Shown piece after piece: positions 1 through 12,251 of a stretch of 64,000 nt of DNA; the stretch's first letter is position 1, and each line of letters opens with the position of its first letter. This DNA is from Lumbricus terrestris (taxonomy: Eukaryota > Annelida > Clitellata > Crassiclitellata > Lumbricidae). Under the pieces are notes generated by a model. The model saw only the letters and a list, made by a program, of their open reading frames with translations, was not told where the DNA came from and searched no databases. Made by a program: the position numbers and the translations under genes. The stretch is taken from contig OX457037.1 of NCBI GenBank assembly GCA_949752735.1, forward strand, positions 12,266,358 through 12,330,357, given 5' to 3'.

Positions 1-555
1 CCACCTTTTCTTCGTATCTTGCATGGATTGAGCTGCATGTGGTTGAGTCAGCTCGCATTGTTGTCACATGTGGTTAAGTCTGCAGCTGGCATTGTCGTCA
101 CATGGCCAAACCATCTGACGAGCTTGTTCCAGTCGAGTTCTATGAACATTGAACATCTTGTAATTGTCTGACGTAGGCTTCTAAAATATAATCTTCTGAA
201 GTTTCAAATTCTCTTTCGCTCCCATAGCCAACTATATGATAATTATATCTACAGAAGTTTCTTCTCATCTTGCTTATGTGATGTTCAGTAGTTTACTGAA
301 TGCTTACATGCACACAAATACTCATAGCGCGCATGTATTACATACAATGTCATACATACATTCATACACAAACACAATCATATACAATGAGTGACAGTGA
401 TCGAGAAACCGTGGCAGTACAACCAATTTCATGCATCCATACGTCCATACACTCATACATATAGGCCTAATTATTTTCTTAGTATGAAGCCTATAATTCT
501 ACTCTAGTCTTAACTGCTTACGTTGATTTATCACTAATCTTTTAATCTAACTCAC
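1..555. other. calpain B intron 1 (partial), no feature seen
   Basis: This stretch follows the donor site of the calpain B first exon on the minus strand, so it should be intron. It holds short CATACA-type microsatellite runs near 300-450. I could not recognise a further exon in it. Confidence 0.5.
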
Positions 556-822
556 CCCTGGTCTACGCCACGTCAGAGGTTTCCAAGTCCGGCCGTCTGG
601 AAAGACAGATTTATCATTGGCAGGGAAGCTTGGGTCCTCCCAGAGGGCGCCTTGGGCCAGGCACTCTCTCTTGATGACCTCGTAATCCTGACTGACAATG
701 CGAGCTGCTTTAGGAGGTGGTTTCCTGTCCTGCTCAGGGTTTCTCCAGCCTTGGACATAACGAACAGTCTTCACACCGTCTCTCGTTTCTTCGTAGCGAA
801 TCAAGGTGGCTCTATGAGCCAT
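556..822 (-). CDS. calpain B, N-terminal exon (gene continues off left edge)
   Basis: Reading leftwards from an ATG at 822, this exon encodes 89 residues that closely match the first exon of calpain A at 30238-29987. Shared motifs include ARIVSQDYEVIKRECLAQGA and LWEDP.FPAN.KS.FP.G. This is the N-terminal anchor and start of protease core domain I in classical calpains, which are cytosolic Ca2+-dependent cysteine proteases. The exon ends TWRRPG followed by a strong donor GTGAGT (555-551), at the same place as in calpain A (WLRPK/GTGAGC). The catalytic exons would lie outside the window, so activity cannot be judged. The ATG is chosen because it aligns with the start of calpain A. The gene lies head to tail downstream of calpain A. 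It could be an isolated duplicated exon, but the intact frame and donor argue for a real gene. Confidence 0.82.
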
Positions 823-2297
823 CGCAAATCCTTCTGTAATTTACCACAAGGTGTAGGCTATATGGCGCAATAGGGCGCGGATATTAATAATGATAATACG
901 GGCGATCAATATTTATTAGAATATGCATTAATGATTATGGTGTCAATCAATGGCTCATCAGAATCCAAACGCCAGAAAGTGTCTGCAGCATAATGTAGGC
1001 TACCAATCGCTGGGGCTTCAGAACTAAGCCATAATCTGATCATCAGCTGGAATATGAATTGGCAAGAGACCTCGGCAGATAGCATGATGTCGATAAACGA
1101 TTTGAAAGAAAAATTGTTAAGTTGGTGACGAAATGACGTAAAAAATTGAACAGAGCGATACGAATACCAAATCCATTTCCAGCAGCCGAAAATATAATTA
1201 TTCACATATGCCTACATGTGATTGTTTTTGTTTCAGGTATGACAATATATAGGAAGGCAATCAGGTTATTCGTGAGCAAGAACAAGACTGGGCAACGAAA
1301 CTGCTGGTCTCTTGGTATCGTGACAGGCAGGAGTTCTAAGCTTAACTGGTTCAAAGCCCCAATTTTTATCCAGTCATTCTAGTTGTTTACATTGCAGTCA
1401 TTATTCTTGAGATGTGCCATAAAAATCTTCAGATTCATGTTAGACAGCGTAGCCTAATAGGCTAATTATATTGCGACCCGTTACTTGCCCTACTTTTAAA
1501 ATTCAAAATGCGATTACCAAACGTCGGTTGTATTGCATTGTATGTGAGCATTTATGTGGCGCCTCATGAAGAATGACTATTCTACTGTATGCGCTCTCAG
1601 CACGACGAATTTCAGAGGAACATAAACGTTAAAAAAATTTATTTAGTAACTGCACAAGTCGCCACTCGATTTAATCTGTGTAAACACAGACCTATTGTCT
1701 ACGCAACTATGACTATGGCGGATTAACGTTTGTTTACAGATTTTATGTGGTTATAAAATTCTGAAGACGTCATAAAACACTTCCAGATCACCAGATGACA
1801 TGAGCTAACCCATAATAATATTATATTATATCAATATTCAGTTGCGACTTCAATGCCGCCCGTGTATTACAACACACAACGCGTCGACCGGTTGGGCTCC
1901 GAGACTACTCAGCTGACCGTAGTCATGTCAATAATCAACTACGGTATGTCTATAGGCCTAACTAAAGACCTGTGATGAAAACGACATCTGGAAGGATAAG
2001 TTTTAGCATTTATTATCTCGTATAAATATGTTAGTTGATGCACATACATGTAATTATATATTCATAGCATGGAGACCGGAAAATTATTTTTAAAAATCTT
2101 TAGACACTGAGCGTACTAATGATCACTCATTGACTTCTGGTGCAGTTAGCTAGCATATCAGCTAGGTTCTACAGATTCGTTCTCTAAGAATCGAAAATTG
2201 TTTTAAAAAATAGTCGAACTTATAATTTATAAGACTACCACACCACCACAATTATAGGTCAATACTCAATGGACCTAAACTACTAGATAGCTACATG
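823..2297. other. 5' flank of calpain B, with a block shared with the calpain A flank
   Basis: No coding exon was recognised. The part at about 1396-1680 resembles 31473-31620 in the same orientation. Shared words include GTGCCATA, CAGATTCATGTTAGA and CGCCACTCGA-like sequence. The region probably holds the promoter and 5' UTR of calpain B; no clear TATA box was assigned. Confidence 0.45.
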
Positions 2298-2554
2298 CAT
2301 AGGCGTAGGGGACATTTCAGCAGTGGGGGGGCAAAAATTTTACTTTTGCCCGAAAAATTAAACCCGGAATAATTGGCGTCGTGCACACATAGCCATCTTT
2401 GTTCTTGCACCCACACCCGGGGACAAGGGGCAAATACACCGGGACCCGGCCATATTATATAGGGACCAAGCTGGGTAATTTTAGGCATAATGCAAATTTA
2501 TTATGTAGCCTACATGTATGTATATATTCCTGACGCTTAATCAGTTCAAACTTC

Positions 2555-3010
2555 ACACGAGCAACTGATTAAATTCATAATTGTAGATTGTTTTGTATTG
2601 TATTTAATCATCTACAAAGCGCCTCAGTAGGGTGAACCGTTCAGAGGCGCTAATAGTGTGCAAAACCGCGCTCGAAGAGGCAGGTTTTAAGATGAGAGAA
2701 TGAAGAAGAGACACAGAAAGTGTATAGAGCGAACGCAAGGAGAAAGCTCATTTCAAAAAAAGAAGGACCAATTCAGGCAAATGATCAAGACTGAGCCATT
2801 GCAGTTCTAGAAGGCGGAAGCAAGAGTCGAGTCTGTTGGATGAACGAAGTGGCGGTTGGAGGAAGCTGAGTGAGGCCTTAGTATAACGTCGGTCAGATTA
2901 TAATTATTTGGGCAAAACCCCGCTGAGCCTTGAAGATCAGAGTGAGGGATTTAGATTGAATGTGAGCACGGAGAGGAAGCCAATGGGTGAAGACAGAACG
3001 GCGAGAGATC
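2555..3010. repeat. dispersed 'aagcgcctc...gaggcgc' repeat copy
   Basis: A tract beginning TTGTATTGTATTTAATCAT followed by a GCGCCTC / GAGGCGC inverted pair matches sequence at 21700-22020 and 23009-23230, and more distantly 26220-26340. The copies share a later purine-rich segment (GAGACA..GAACG..AGGAGAAAG). It lies inside the 2298-3900 element. Confidence 0.6.
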
Positions 3011-3304
3011 CTGAGACACCTTAAATGAAAATAAAAGGAACGTGTGCTTTTGGAAATGTGCTCAATTGTGCTACCCGTAATTTAAGTGAGCTATCAAGTG
3101 CAACACCCTGATCCCGCACACTTGACAAGAAGAAAAATATTGTAAATTTTCAGAGAGCAGGCCAAGATCTGCACGTTCAATGTTGACGATCGCAAGATTA
3201 TCGTGTCTATTTTGCCTGATGACCAGTGGAAATTTCGATGTCATTCAGGCAGTGAATTCCGTGTTCTGTTCCACCTAGCTTACATGCTGTGAATTTCCCC
3301 AAAT

Positions 3305-3755
3305 GCCACGAATAGTCGCAATTTTCGGTCAAATTTCATCCCTCGAATTTGCTGCCACTCTAGCCATTATTTACCGTGAATTCAGAACTTTTTCAGGGAT
3401 TTCTCCCATCCATAGTTTTTGTGAGCTAATAGATCTATCTAATTCGATTCGGGCAAGATTTTCTGGCATATTTTGGCTCTTGAATTTGTTTCGATTCTCG
3501 CCATTATTTGCAAAATGCTACTGTGAATTCAGAATTTTTCGTGAATTTCTGCTATCAATGGTTGTGAGTTAGGCCTAATATCTAACTCGATTAGGGTAAG
3601 ATTTTCGGGCAAATTTTGGCTCTTGAATTTGCTGCGATTCTCGCCATTAAGCTTATTTATAAAATGCTACCATGAATTCAGGACTTTTTCGGGAATTTCT
3701 GCTAACCATGGTTGTTGTGAGCTAATATCTAACTCGATTCGGGCAAGATGGAACT
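3305..3755. repeat. minisatellite, ~145-bp unit, about 3 copies
   Basis: The phrase GATTCGGGCAAGATTTTC recurs near 3445, 3589 and 3736. It is followed each time by TTGGCTCTTGAATTTG, CTCGCCATTA and GTGAATTCAG, or truncated at the last copy. The array is internal to the hAT-like element. Confidence 0.75.
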
Positions 3756-4068
3756 GGGAGATAATGTGGTATACTAATGAACGTTGAACTTCAAGAAGTT
3801 TGGTTAATATTTTCCCGGGTCTGCTTGCCCGAAAAAACAGACTTGCCCGAAATTTGGGGGGGCATTTGCCCCCCCTGGACCCCCGTCTCCTACGCCTATG
3901 GCTACATGCAATATCAATAGAATAGTTATTGCTCATGGGTGATTATTAACTGTAACTGTTTTAACACTTCACCTAAATACAGTATCAATTGAGGGAATAA
4001 TGATAAATCGCTAGTGGCAACATTGTTTCATACTTTGTTTTCAAACATACAGTGTTTTTGTAGGGGCC

Positions 4069-4280
4069 CGGTAGAGTAGTGGTTAACACGCTGGCCAAGA
4101 GTGCGAGAGGTAGTGAGTTCGAGCCCCCGTTGGGCGGATTTGCTTTGTAGGCTGCCATCGGCGCCGTGTAATTACAAAGCTGTCTTTTCAGTTAGTAGTT
4201 AAGTTTAATTAAGATTACTGCATAACTTGTAAATGTACAGCGCAATGCGTCTTGCAGGCGTTTAATTAAAGAAAATATAT
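4069..4280 (+). mobile_element. tRNA-derived SINE
   Basis: The head is tRNA-like: an A-box region around GGTAGAGTAGTGGTTAACA and a B box AGTTCGAGCCC about 40 bases later. The body ends near an A/T-rich tail and a CATA microsatellite. A 3' CCA-ready acceptor stem and anticodon arm were not resolved, so it is called a SINE rather than a tRNA gene. Confidence 0.6.
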
Positions 4281-4295
4281 TATTATACACAGTCC

Positions 4296-4408
4296 TATAC
4301 ATACATACATGCATACATGCATACATGCATACATGCATACATGCATGCATGCATGCATGCATGCATGCATGCATGCATACATGCATACATACAATACATA
4401 CATACATA
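4296..4408. repeat. (CATA/CATG)n microsatellite
   Basis: Alternating runs of CATA and CATG tetramers. It produces long overlapping false reading frames on the minus strand. Confidence 0.95.
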
Positions 4409-5463
4409 CGTATAAGAATGGTTGTCGACCGATAGTAGAAAGGTACACTAGATTGAAGACTTGCGTATAAACGAAAGTTCAGCGCAGCGATGTCGTTCCT
4501 CGTCTCAACTGCGTCCTGCAGTCATCAACTCTGTCGTTTAAGTACAGTTTCAAGATGCAATCAAAAGTTTCATAACAGAAAGACTTTAAATCACCGATCG
4601 GAACATCCAGTTTATTGGATCACCACGCTCTTCAGATGTGCGTGGGCGTTTTTACACCGCCCAGGTTTCTGTCTTTGCTCATCTCTGTCTCTCATTGTCT
4701 GTGTTTGTGCCTCTGTCTGTGGCACAGTGTGGCTGTATGTTTCCGTCTCTGTCGCTGTCTCTCTCTGTCTCTGTGTCTGTCTGTTTTATGTCTGTCTGTC
4801 TGTCTCTCTGTCTGTCTGTCTCTCTCTCACTCGCTCAATCACTGTGGTTCTTTCGTCACTTGATTGTGTCTTTCTGCCAGCGAATTTCTTGCTGGATTTC
4901 AGTTGTAATGACCTACATGTACATGTTACATACGTTTTGATGTCATTATCGGAATACAAATTGGATGGGTTGAGAGGCATCTGCATCCAGGACCCGTGAA
5001 CCTACTGGAACTTTCAGGGTGGCAGTGTATCTTTCTTCTTTGCTATTTCATCATCAATGTCACGGCTCTCCTACATTTTGCTGTGTTTCAATTGCACTGT
5101 GCAATATCGTTTACATTCAGCGGTGATTGTTTCAGCTCAAATCTTCTACTTTGGTTGCAACGACAGTCGAAAGAATCCGCCTGCTACTTTAAGACCACAC
5201 TGGTAATTATCTGGAGATTACGATTACGATTACTGGGTTTAAAAACTAACCAAACTTCATTTTGATATTGAGCGACATCTCAAGTAAATTTTTAATTAGC
5301 CTACCTGAGCGTGAATTTCTATCGATTAAACTGCGTATTGTGTAAACTGCACTTGAATCCGTCAGATCAATCAATCTTTATTGACCACCGCGATAGTAAT
5401 ATAAGCAAGTAGTTTACAAGCTTTCTATGCAGGTTGTATATTATAGGTATAATCAAAGGAACT
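4409..5463. other. non-coding stretch with a (CTGT/CTCT)n tract at 4660-4840
   Basis: The pyrimidine-rich tract at 4660-4840 gives a false 169-residue frame rich in Leu, Ser, Val and Cys. Nothing else recognisable was seen. Confidence 0.6.
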
Positions 5464-5471
5464 GTTATGGT

Positions 5472-5883
5472 CATAGGCGTAGGATGCGGGGGTTCAGAAG
5501 GGCAAATGCTCCCCCTCCAAATTTTGGTGAGTCTGTTTTTGGGGCAAGCAGACCCGGGAAAATATGAAGCAATTTTGCTTGAAGCTCAACGCTCATCTAC
5601 ACCACAATATCTCAATTCAAATTGCCCGAATCGAGTTAAATACTATAATAGCTCACGATAACGCAGTTGGCACGTTTTAAAATAAATTTTGGGAGGACTA
5701 AAAAATTGGACGTCAGAGAAATGTCCGGTCAAAGCCATACCTTGATTCCCTCATTTGCACCTTGAAACTTTGTGGATTCATCACTGTATAGGCCTATAAG
5801 TGCACGACGTCATTTATTCCGGATTTATGCTTCCTGGCAGAAGTAAAATCTTGGCCCCCACGGCTGAAATCTTATCGCCTATG
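5472..5883. mobile_element. short hAT-like MITE, same family as 2298-3900
   Basis: It begins CATAGGCGTAGG and ends with an inverted CGCCTATG. The right-end sequence (GACGTCATTTATTCCGG and following) is homologous in reverse to the left end of the 2298-3900 element. The flanks GTTATGGT and GTTAGGCC match at only 5 of 8 bases, so the target duplication is decayed or coincidental. Confidence 0.65.
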
Positions 5884-6649
5884 GTTAGGCCTATGGTCAC
5901 GCTAGACAGGGTTGACCCATTTATACGATGCCAAGATTGCGATCACGCAATTCGCAGATGAAAGTGATAGATGCCTAGTTAGCGGACAACATGTGTATGT
6001 AATGATCTAAGATTTTCTTGATCGGCATTGAGAGGCTTTAATTTTTGATTAAGAATTCTGTTAAAACAGACATCAGACAATTAAAATTTTATGGTTTTCA
6101 ACGCTGCAACTGGATAAGCAATACTTAACACAGAAAAATATGCAAATGATTTTCAAACAACCATACAAACAGAACAATATAACAGAGCGGTTTAAGAATT
6201 TTCGATTTGAATGAGATCTCCTTTATTATTATTACCATGTTTAAAACGTTGTTTATGGCCTTCAACTCATCAAATAGACAAACACTTCAGAAATGATAAA
6301 GAAAAACGCCTACGCTTTTCAAACAACTTTGCGACTAAGTCGTGAAACGATTTTAGCTTTTACTGATAGATCACTGAGTCCATGGCTTTAAACGACTCTG
6401 TTTCTGACACACGAGAGTGCATTTGACATATTGTCGAGTACCGGTACTCATTTGATGCATGTGAAGTGTGCGGCATGAATGCAGTATACGAATGTTCGAA
6501 GGTCAGTTCAAAGCAACTACACTCGATTTCAATGTAATTTGCCTGCATTCATTTAACTGCTTCAACCAGGTTACGGTTCGAGGTTTGAAGAAGAGTGAGC
6601 AGTTCACATTTTCCGAGTCAATTAGACACGGCTTTAGACCAAGTTGCTT

Positions 6650-7050
<401 letters not shown>

Positions 7051-7689
7051 ACCACCACACTTCACAGCTCCTATTGTTCGTCTGGAACCTAGTTTTAGCA
7101 CAGTAAGATTGTCATTTGTTCATCTATAATAATACTTCGCTTGTGAGACTTTCTATTCGATATATAATTGGCCAACTCAATCTCAACCCATCGAGCTAGA
7201 TCAGTTTAGCCTAATTAATTAAAATCCACAAAGGTTATGCCTACACGGACGGAGAACGTGTTTCATCAAGAAAACCTGCGATTCTGCTATACATGTAGGC
7301 TAATTGCAGTTTTAGTTTGTTCAACAATCTGGTTGAATCGTTCTTCGGTTACCGAATAACTGACGAGAGTTTTGTACAGTTTTGGCGAGTAGACCTAATA
7401 ATTGTCGAACTGAGACGACGCTGATCGTCTCATCTATGCGTACATCGTTGTCTGGATGACCTGAAAAGAAGACAGATGAAATTCTGTGCAAACCTTTAGC
7501 AGGCTTCAGCAGTCAAAGAGATTAGCAGGTTTGCGGGTGCTCCACAATATTAATTAACAGATAGCTTATATGCCTAGCAAGTAGCAAAGATATACTGCAG
7601 AACCACAGCACTTCCAGTGCTTAGTAGAGGCACAGAGCTGAATCTGAGGTCACGCAGAAGATACAAAAGCAGTCCATGAGATATAGTCC

Positions 7690-7810
7690 AAGTTGCTTCA
7701 TCGTCATCGTCGTCGTCTCCGTCGTCATCATCATCGTCGTCGGTCATCGTCGTCGTCCACCACCACCACCACCACTACCACCACCACCACGACCACCACC
7801 ACTACCACTA
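7690..7810. repeat. second (TCG/CCA)n tract with shared leader
   Basis: It begins with the same leader as the tract at 6643 (CCAAGTTGCTTCATCGTCAT) and then runs through TCGTCG into CCACCA triplets. It looks like a partial duplicate of the 6643-7050 tract. Confidence 0.8.
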
Positions 7811-8469
7811 GCAATCTTAAAAAGATTCCCAGTACCGTTGTGCGATGTGATTGCAGCATTGCAATCTTAAAGAGGCAGATCAAGGAAACTGCAGGACGGT
7901 GGTAAGTAGTTACAGTACACTGAGGTTGAAAGCCCAAAGGCCAAGAGGAAACTGAAAAGAAACCTCATCAGCTCATCACGATACAAAGCCGCCTTTGGAC
8001 TTTTGAACAATCGACTGGGAACTTGAAGAACAAGAGATGAAAAAGTCCAAAGAATATTTGGTAATAAGAAATGGCAATTCACTGTCACAGAAATGCCGAC
8101 TGATACATCGCGATTCAAAGTTCAAGCGATGCTGACAAACTATACGAGGCTAGCAGTTACGCTGCCACAAGGAAGAAGTAACACGATGTTGATCAGTGCC
8201 ATAATTAAACCACTAGGCCTACAGCTCTTGTGTCACTAGCAAGTCGGCAATCTTTACTCGTTGCATAATTTTTTTTATTTAGCCGATCAGATGAACGAAT
8301 TGATGAGTGTATTCTGTGACCTACAGCAGAAGTTCATTGTTTTCTAGCACACTTGAATTATTGCGCTCTTAGAGCAGGCTCCTTTGAGGTGTGCAGGCTG
8401 TAACTGCATTATTTGAAATGAAGTCTTAAAGCAAATGTTAATACTTTAAACTTCACACTAATTGCTCAC

Positions 8470-8522
8470 CTGGTCTAAGCTGAAGGCAGCGAGTTCTGCT
8501 CCAACAGCAGGCTGAAAAGCTT
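8470..8522 (-). CDS. calpain A, penta-EF-hand exon (provisional exon 16)
   Basis: On the minus strand a polypyrimidine tract plus CAG (8523 upwards) precedes a 53-base open segment and a GTGAGC donor (8469-8464). The incoming phase (one base from the previous exon) gives EAFQPAVGAELAAFSLDQ. This resembles the 'AFEAAGF.L' helix that follows EF-hand 3 in calpains. The family's usual exon here is about 117 bases, so this one is short and may be split. The matching phase is the main support. The remaining C-terminal exon(s), carrying EF4/EF5, were not found. Confidence 0.5.
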
Positions 8523-10192
8523 CTGGAAAAAAAAAATAAAGCATATCATTGTAATTATAGACCACATACATGACAATGGGTCTTCGCTCAGCATCAGGCA
8601 TGGGCAACTTCTTTCAATAGAGACCGACCTAAGATATTAGTACGGCTCGGGGGGCTATGCCGATTTCTGGATAATTGTTTTCAGATTCACTCACCCCTAG
8701 AGAATAAGATAATATAAATAGTATTCAAGCTAAATATTGAAGAGTAACCGTTCAAGTGAATGGAGATCAGTCTACGGTTAAAACCATAAATATCCTATCC
8801 TATATATCCTAATTTATGCGTTCATACTTTAGAATAAAAAACAAAACATGTTTTAAGTTTATTTAGTTTTCAAATTATTTGTACGAAAACACGGATTAAG
8901 GATTTTCAGTGCCAGCCAGGTACAATGGTAATGGAAGAGACAGAGGACTATCAAGCTCTGGCTCAAGGGTCCCCGAGGGACCAGTCTCGACCCGCAGGTC
9001 TTGTGTTGCTTTCTGGAGTCCGACCAATAAAGATGCACTATACAGTATATGCTATAGGTTCTTGTAATTGTCAGCATTGCAGCATTCATCTCAGTTTCTG
9101 CCCTCACTGAACCATTCCTGACTTAGATGAAGAGTTTGACTCAGCGATCCGGCAAATACATGTAGCCTATATTCTTGCTATAATCTCTGCTGAATGGCCA
9201 CGCATAGATATTCCACTTTACATTGAGGCCGTGTGCAATCAATTTTTCAGTTGCATTGTAATCAGAAGTTTGTAATTAAACCTCATCAAACCGTAAAGGC
9301 AAATCTAAGCTACGCGTAAGGAAAAGAGACGTAGAAAGACCATGAAGATTACTCAATAACAAGCAAAAAACAACAAAAACTTAGAGGATAAAAAAAATAA
9401 TAATTTCAACTTCAAGCGTCTTCATCGTTAATGGAGTGACTCCTGCTCACTAAGCACAATGATAGGTTACGGATCTGATCTATTTACCAAACATTGTCCT
9501 GAGTCTGGTAACGCAGAGAAGGAAATCGTCGAACCGAACGAAACCTTTCTGATCGCTGTAACGCATCACTAGGCAGTTGAGCGGATGATTGCTAACCCGG
9601 AAGCCTAAAGAAACATACACGCACGCTTTTCAATGTTCATTATTTCAAGCAAAAGGATAATGCTAATTGTACATTGTACAATGTACATGCATCTTATTTC
9701 TTTTAAATCTAGTATCTCGTATCTGGCAAACCTTCCACCTTTGTCCGGGCTTAGGACCGGCACAAGGACGTTGTTGGCTCTCTGTGGCGGAGGATGGATG
9801 CAGTTTAACGTCGTGCCCAGAGAAAAAATTAATATTATTATCATTTTAAAAAAAATTGTATTTAGTATACCTCAGGGACTTCATTGCTAAATACTGGTTA
9901 AAATCTAGTCCAGAATGACCCTACTTGTCGTTGTTAGCCTATTATTGTTATTGTTATTACTTTGGAACTTTGAATATGTGTTCCTACATTTAAAATGTTG
10001 ATTTAAATTTTAAATAATATGATGACAAATTTATCAGGAAAATAATTAGGAATATCTCCCGTTCCCTCTGAACGTCTAGATGCGAAAGAAACCACAGGAT
10101 GAGAAGAACTGTTCCATTTTTTAAAAATACACCATATATGTAGGATTATGTTACTCTAAGCTTGTTGTAAAATTAATAATGTGAAGGTCAAC

Positions 10193-10271
10193 CTGTGGAT
10201 TTGAGCGCAGCTCTCATTTCAAAAGTCGATAGGCTATTCATCCTCGATACGTCATACTGACGGAAGACTTC
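10193..10271 (-). CDS. calpain A exon, EF-hand 3 (degenerate loop)
   Basis: A 79-base exon between TTTTCAG and GTTGAC encodes EVFRQYDVSRMNSLSTFEMR followed by AALKST, the EF-hand 3 helix-loop-helix of the calpain penta-EF domain. The length equals the 79-base exon known at this position in vertebrate calpains. The loop reads D-V-S-R-M-N-S-L-S-T-F-E: positions 1 and 12 are kept, but position 3 is Ser (usually Asp), position 5 is Met (usually Ser/Asp) and position 6 is Asn (usually Gly). Ca2+ binding here is therefore probably weak. Confidence 0.88.
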
Positions 10272-10486
10272 CTGAAAATATACACGTGTGTCAGAATGTA
10301 AGACTTGTAAGTAGACCAACCATCTGACATTGTCAATATCCAAAAATCTACGTCATGGTTTTAGTTTAGTGTATCTGATACTTGATAGTCTAATTCAGAC
10401 TGGGCAACAATTCCAAGCTTCCTACTCTGCTTTGCGACCAGATCACATGGGCTGGGTTGTCGTTATAAGCATGACAGTATTCCATC

Positions 10487-10662
10487 GCATTTTAAGCTGC
10501 CTCCTTAGCATAATTGCTCTTAGTTCTATGGTCCTGGGGAATCAAAATTCCTCGGAGTGGAAACGAGCGTCTGGCGGTCAATCAGCGAGCAGAGTTTGAA
10601 TTTCCACATTGCAATGATAGCATTTTAAGCTGCCTCCTTAGCATAATTGCTCTTAGTTCTAT
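10487..10662. repeat. 43-bp direct repeat, two copies 133 bp apart
   Basis: The segment starting GCATTTTAAGCTGCCTCCTT occurs at 10487-10529 and 10620-10662 without visible change. The wording (ATTTCCACATTGCAATG..AGCATTTTAA) links it to the repeat family in 18110-18425 and 41911-42160. Confidence 0.85.
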
Positions 10663-10996
10663 TTGTATTTGGCATTGTGTCAGTGATACGTACTGATGAG
10701 TTAAAGTTAAATTAACGTCGCGTGGCACTTGGTCGTAGCAATTCAGAGCGCTCGTGAATATGATATGCTGGTGCCTCTCGCTCTGTGTCTGAGTGGCGCT
10801 TTAGAAATTTGGAGATTACGATTACAATTTACGATAACAGTTAGGCTACTATTCACTTATCAATCAGCACCAATCGACTATTTTCGTCCAATTTGTTTTC
10901 GAGTCGAATTTAGAAGCCTCGCAAATCTCTATAATTATCGACTTTCACTAATATTCGTTCAAATTAAGGTAGAGATAAAATAATGTGTTTCCGCAC

Positions 10997-11065
10997 CTTC
11001 CAATGTCTCAGGTCAGTCCAAAGGCTCTTAAATTCATCGTAACCAAGTTTTCCTGAATGGTCGAT
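10997..11065 (-). CDS. calpain A exon, EF-hand 2 (canonical loop)
   Basis: A 69-base phase-0 exon between ATTCAG and GTGCGG encodes IDHSGKLGYDEFKSLW and then TDLRHWK. Joined to the preceding exon ending MMD, the loop is D-I-D-H-S-G-K-L-G-Y-D-E, with all usual Ca2+ ligand positions filled. This is the main Ca2+ site recognised in the domain. Confidence 0.93.
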
Positions 11066-11198
11066 CTGAATATTATTAGGTGTTAAGGTGTGTTCGATAG
11101 AACTTCAGGCATGCAACGAAATTTTGTTGGTCGAATTCAGAATAATTATAGTGAATGAATTAACTCCGTCAATTTCCAACGGAACTAATTACCTTCGT

Positions 11199-11469
11199 CA
11201 GGGCCGCATTAAGGCATGTTCAACATGTTCGGCACAACAGGGGTCCCACACTTTAGAAGCCCCACACATGTGTGAAAAAATTTCCGAATTTTTTTGATAC
11301 AATTTCAACCAAACGACTAAAACAGGTCATCAACTTTTTGGGGAGGAAAGTAATCGATATATTCTACGAAATTTTCGCCCAAACGACTAAAAAAGGTCAT
11401 CATAATTTTCGGCCGAGTATCCGCAAAATATTTCCCGAACAGAGTCCCACATTTCTTAATCCGGCCCTG
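11199..11469. mobile_element. hAT-like MITE, 271 bp, 8-bp TSD
   Basis: The termini are CAGGGCCGCATTAAG and its near inverse CTTAATCCGGCCCTG. They are flanked by a perfect 8-bp repeat, ACCTTCGT (11191-11198 and 11470-11477). It carries two internal copies of AACGACTAAAA.AGGTCATCA (about 11312 and 11382). It lies in the calpain A intron between the EF2 exon and the preceding exon. A solo end of the same family is visible at about 14440-14457. Confidence 0.9.
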
Positions 11470-12251
11470 ACCTTCGTATAGAGGGTCGCAAAACAAGAAC
11501 TTCATGTACATGTACCTGTTGGGCCACTTCGTGTTATTTTTAAACAAAACTTGAAATGAAACAGTGGAAATAGGCCACTGCAAAAATTAAAAAATTAAAA
11601 AGCAGCAGCAGTATTAGTGGTTTGACGATAGTGCTATTCTGTCGTGCTAATCAAGAAGACAGTAACTTCGTGCCATAACAGTCTGAAGTACTGTCTTTTT
11701 GCTCTGCACGGCAGTATTGGGCTGAAACCATAGTTTATCATCCTCTTCTATATTAATTGTTCTCTGCCTCGTAGACTGGTTGATATGTTCTACGTCGCCA
11801 TATATCTCGATGTTAGGCCTCCTCGAGCTTTCCATATCCATTTGCATCCAATTCAGCATCATCTGCCGTAGTCTTCCTCTTGTTCTCTTTACCTTAATCT
11901 TTCCTTCTTAGCGGTGAATCCATTCTCAGTCTGTGTCCTATATTTCCTTTGTCTGTCTCTAAAATTACTGTGTGTAGCCTACTCTATCAAAGCTTTTTCT
12001 TCTATAGGATCATTCCCAGCACGTCTTCATTATTTTTTATGAAATTGTTATTATGTTCCATCCAGTAGATTTTCTTCGTGTGTCCACATTTCGAAGGCTT
12101 CCATCATAGTTGTAAAAAACGTTTTTTTTCGTTTTTTATTCTCTCCTAAAAAACGTCGTTTTTTTCCTTTTTTATTTTTCCCATCGTTTTTTATCGTTTT
12201 TTTATTTTTATGTAACTTTTAAAAATTACTTGCTGTCTAATATTATTTTTC

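Larger units (their letters stand above)
2298..3900. mobile_element. hAT-like non-autonomous element, 1.6 kb, 8-bp TSD
   Basis: The ends are inverted copies of CATAGGCGTAGG. They are flanked by a perfect 8-bp direct repeat, GCTACATG, at 2290-2297 and 3901-3908. The 8-bp target duplication and the CA start fit hAT (P elements also make 8 bp). The ends are G/C rich with GGGGGGG runs. The interior holds a dispersed repeat (about 2555-3010) and a minisatellite (3305-3755) but no transposase frame, so it is non-autonomous. Confidence 0.85.

Noticed and set aside
906..1205. Minus-strand frame with FKSFIDIMLSAE, resembling a calpain EF-hand 4 segment
   Set aside because: There is no acceptor site upstream and the match is only a few residues. 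It lies too close to calpain B exon 1 to be confident.
4069..4145. Possible genuine tRNA gene
   Set aside because: It has A- and B-box-like words, but I could not fold acceptor and anticodon arms, and the sequence continues as a SINE-like body.
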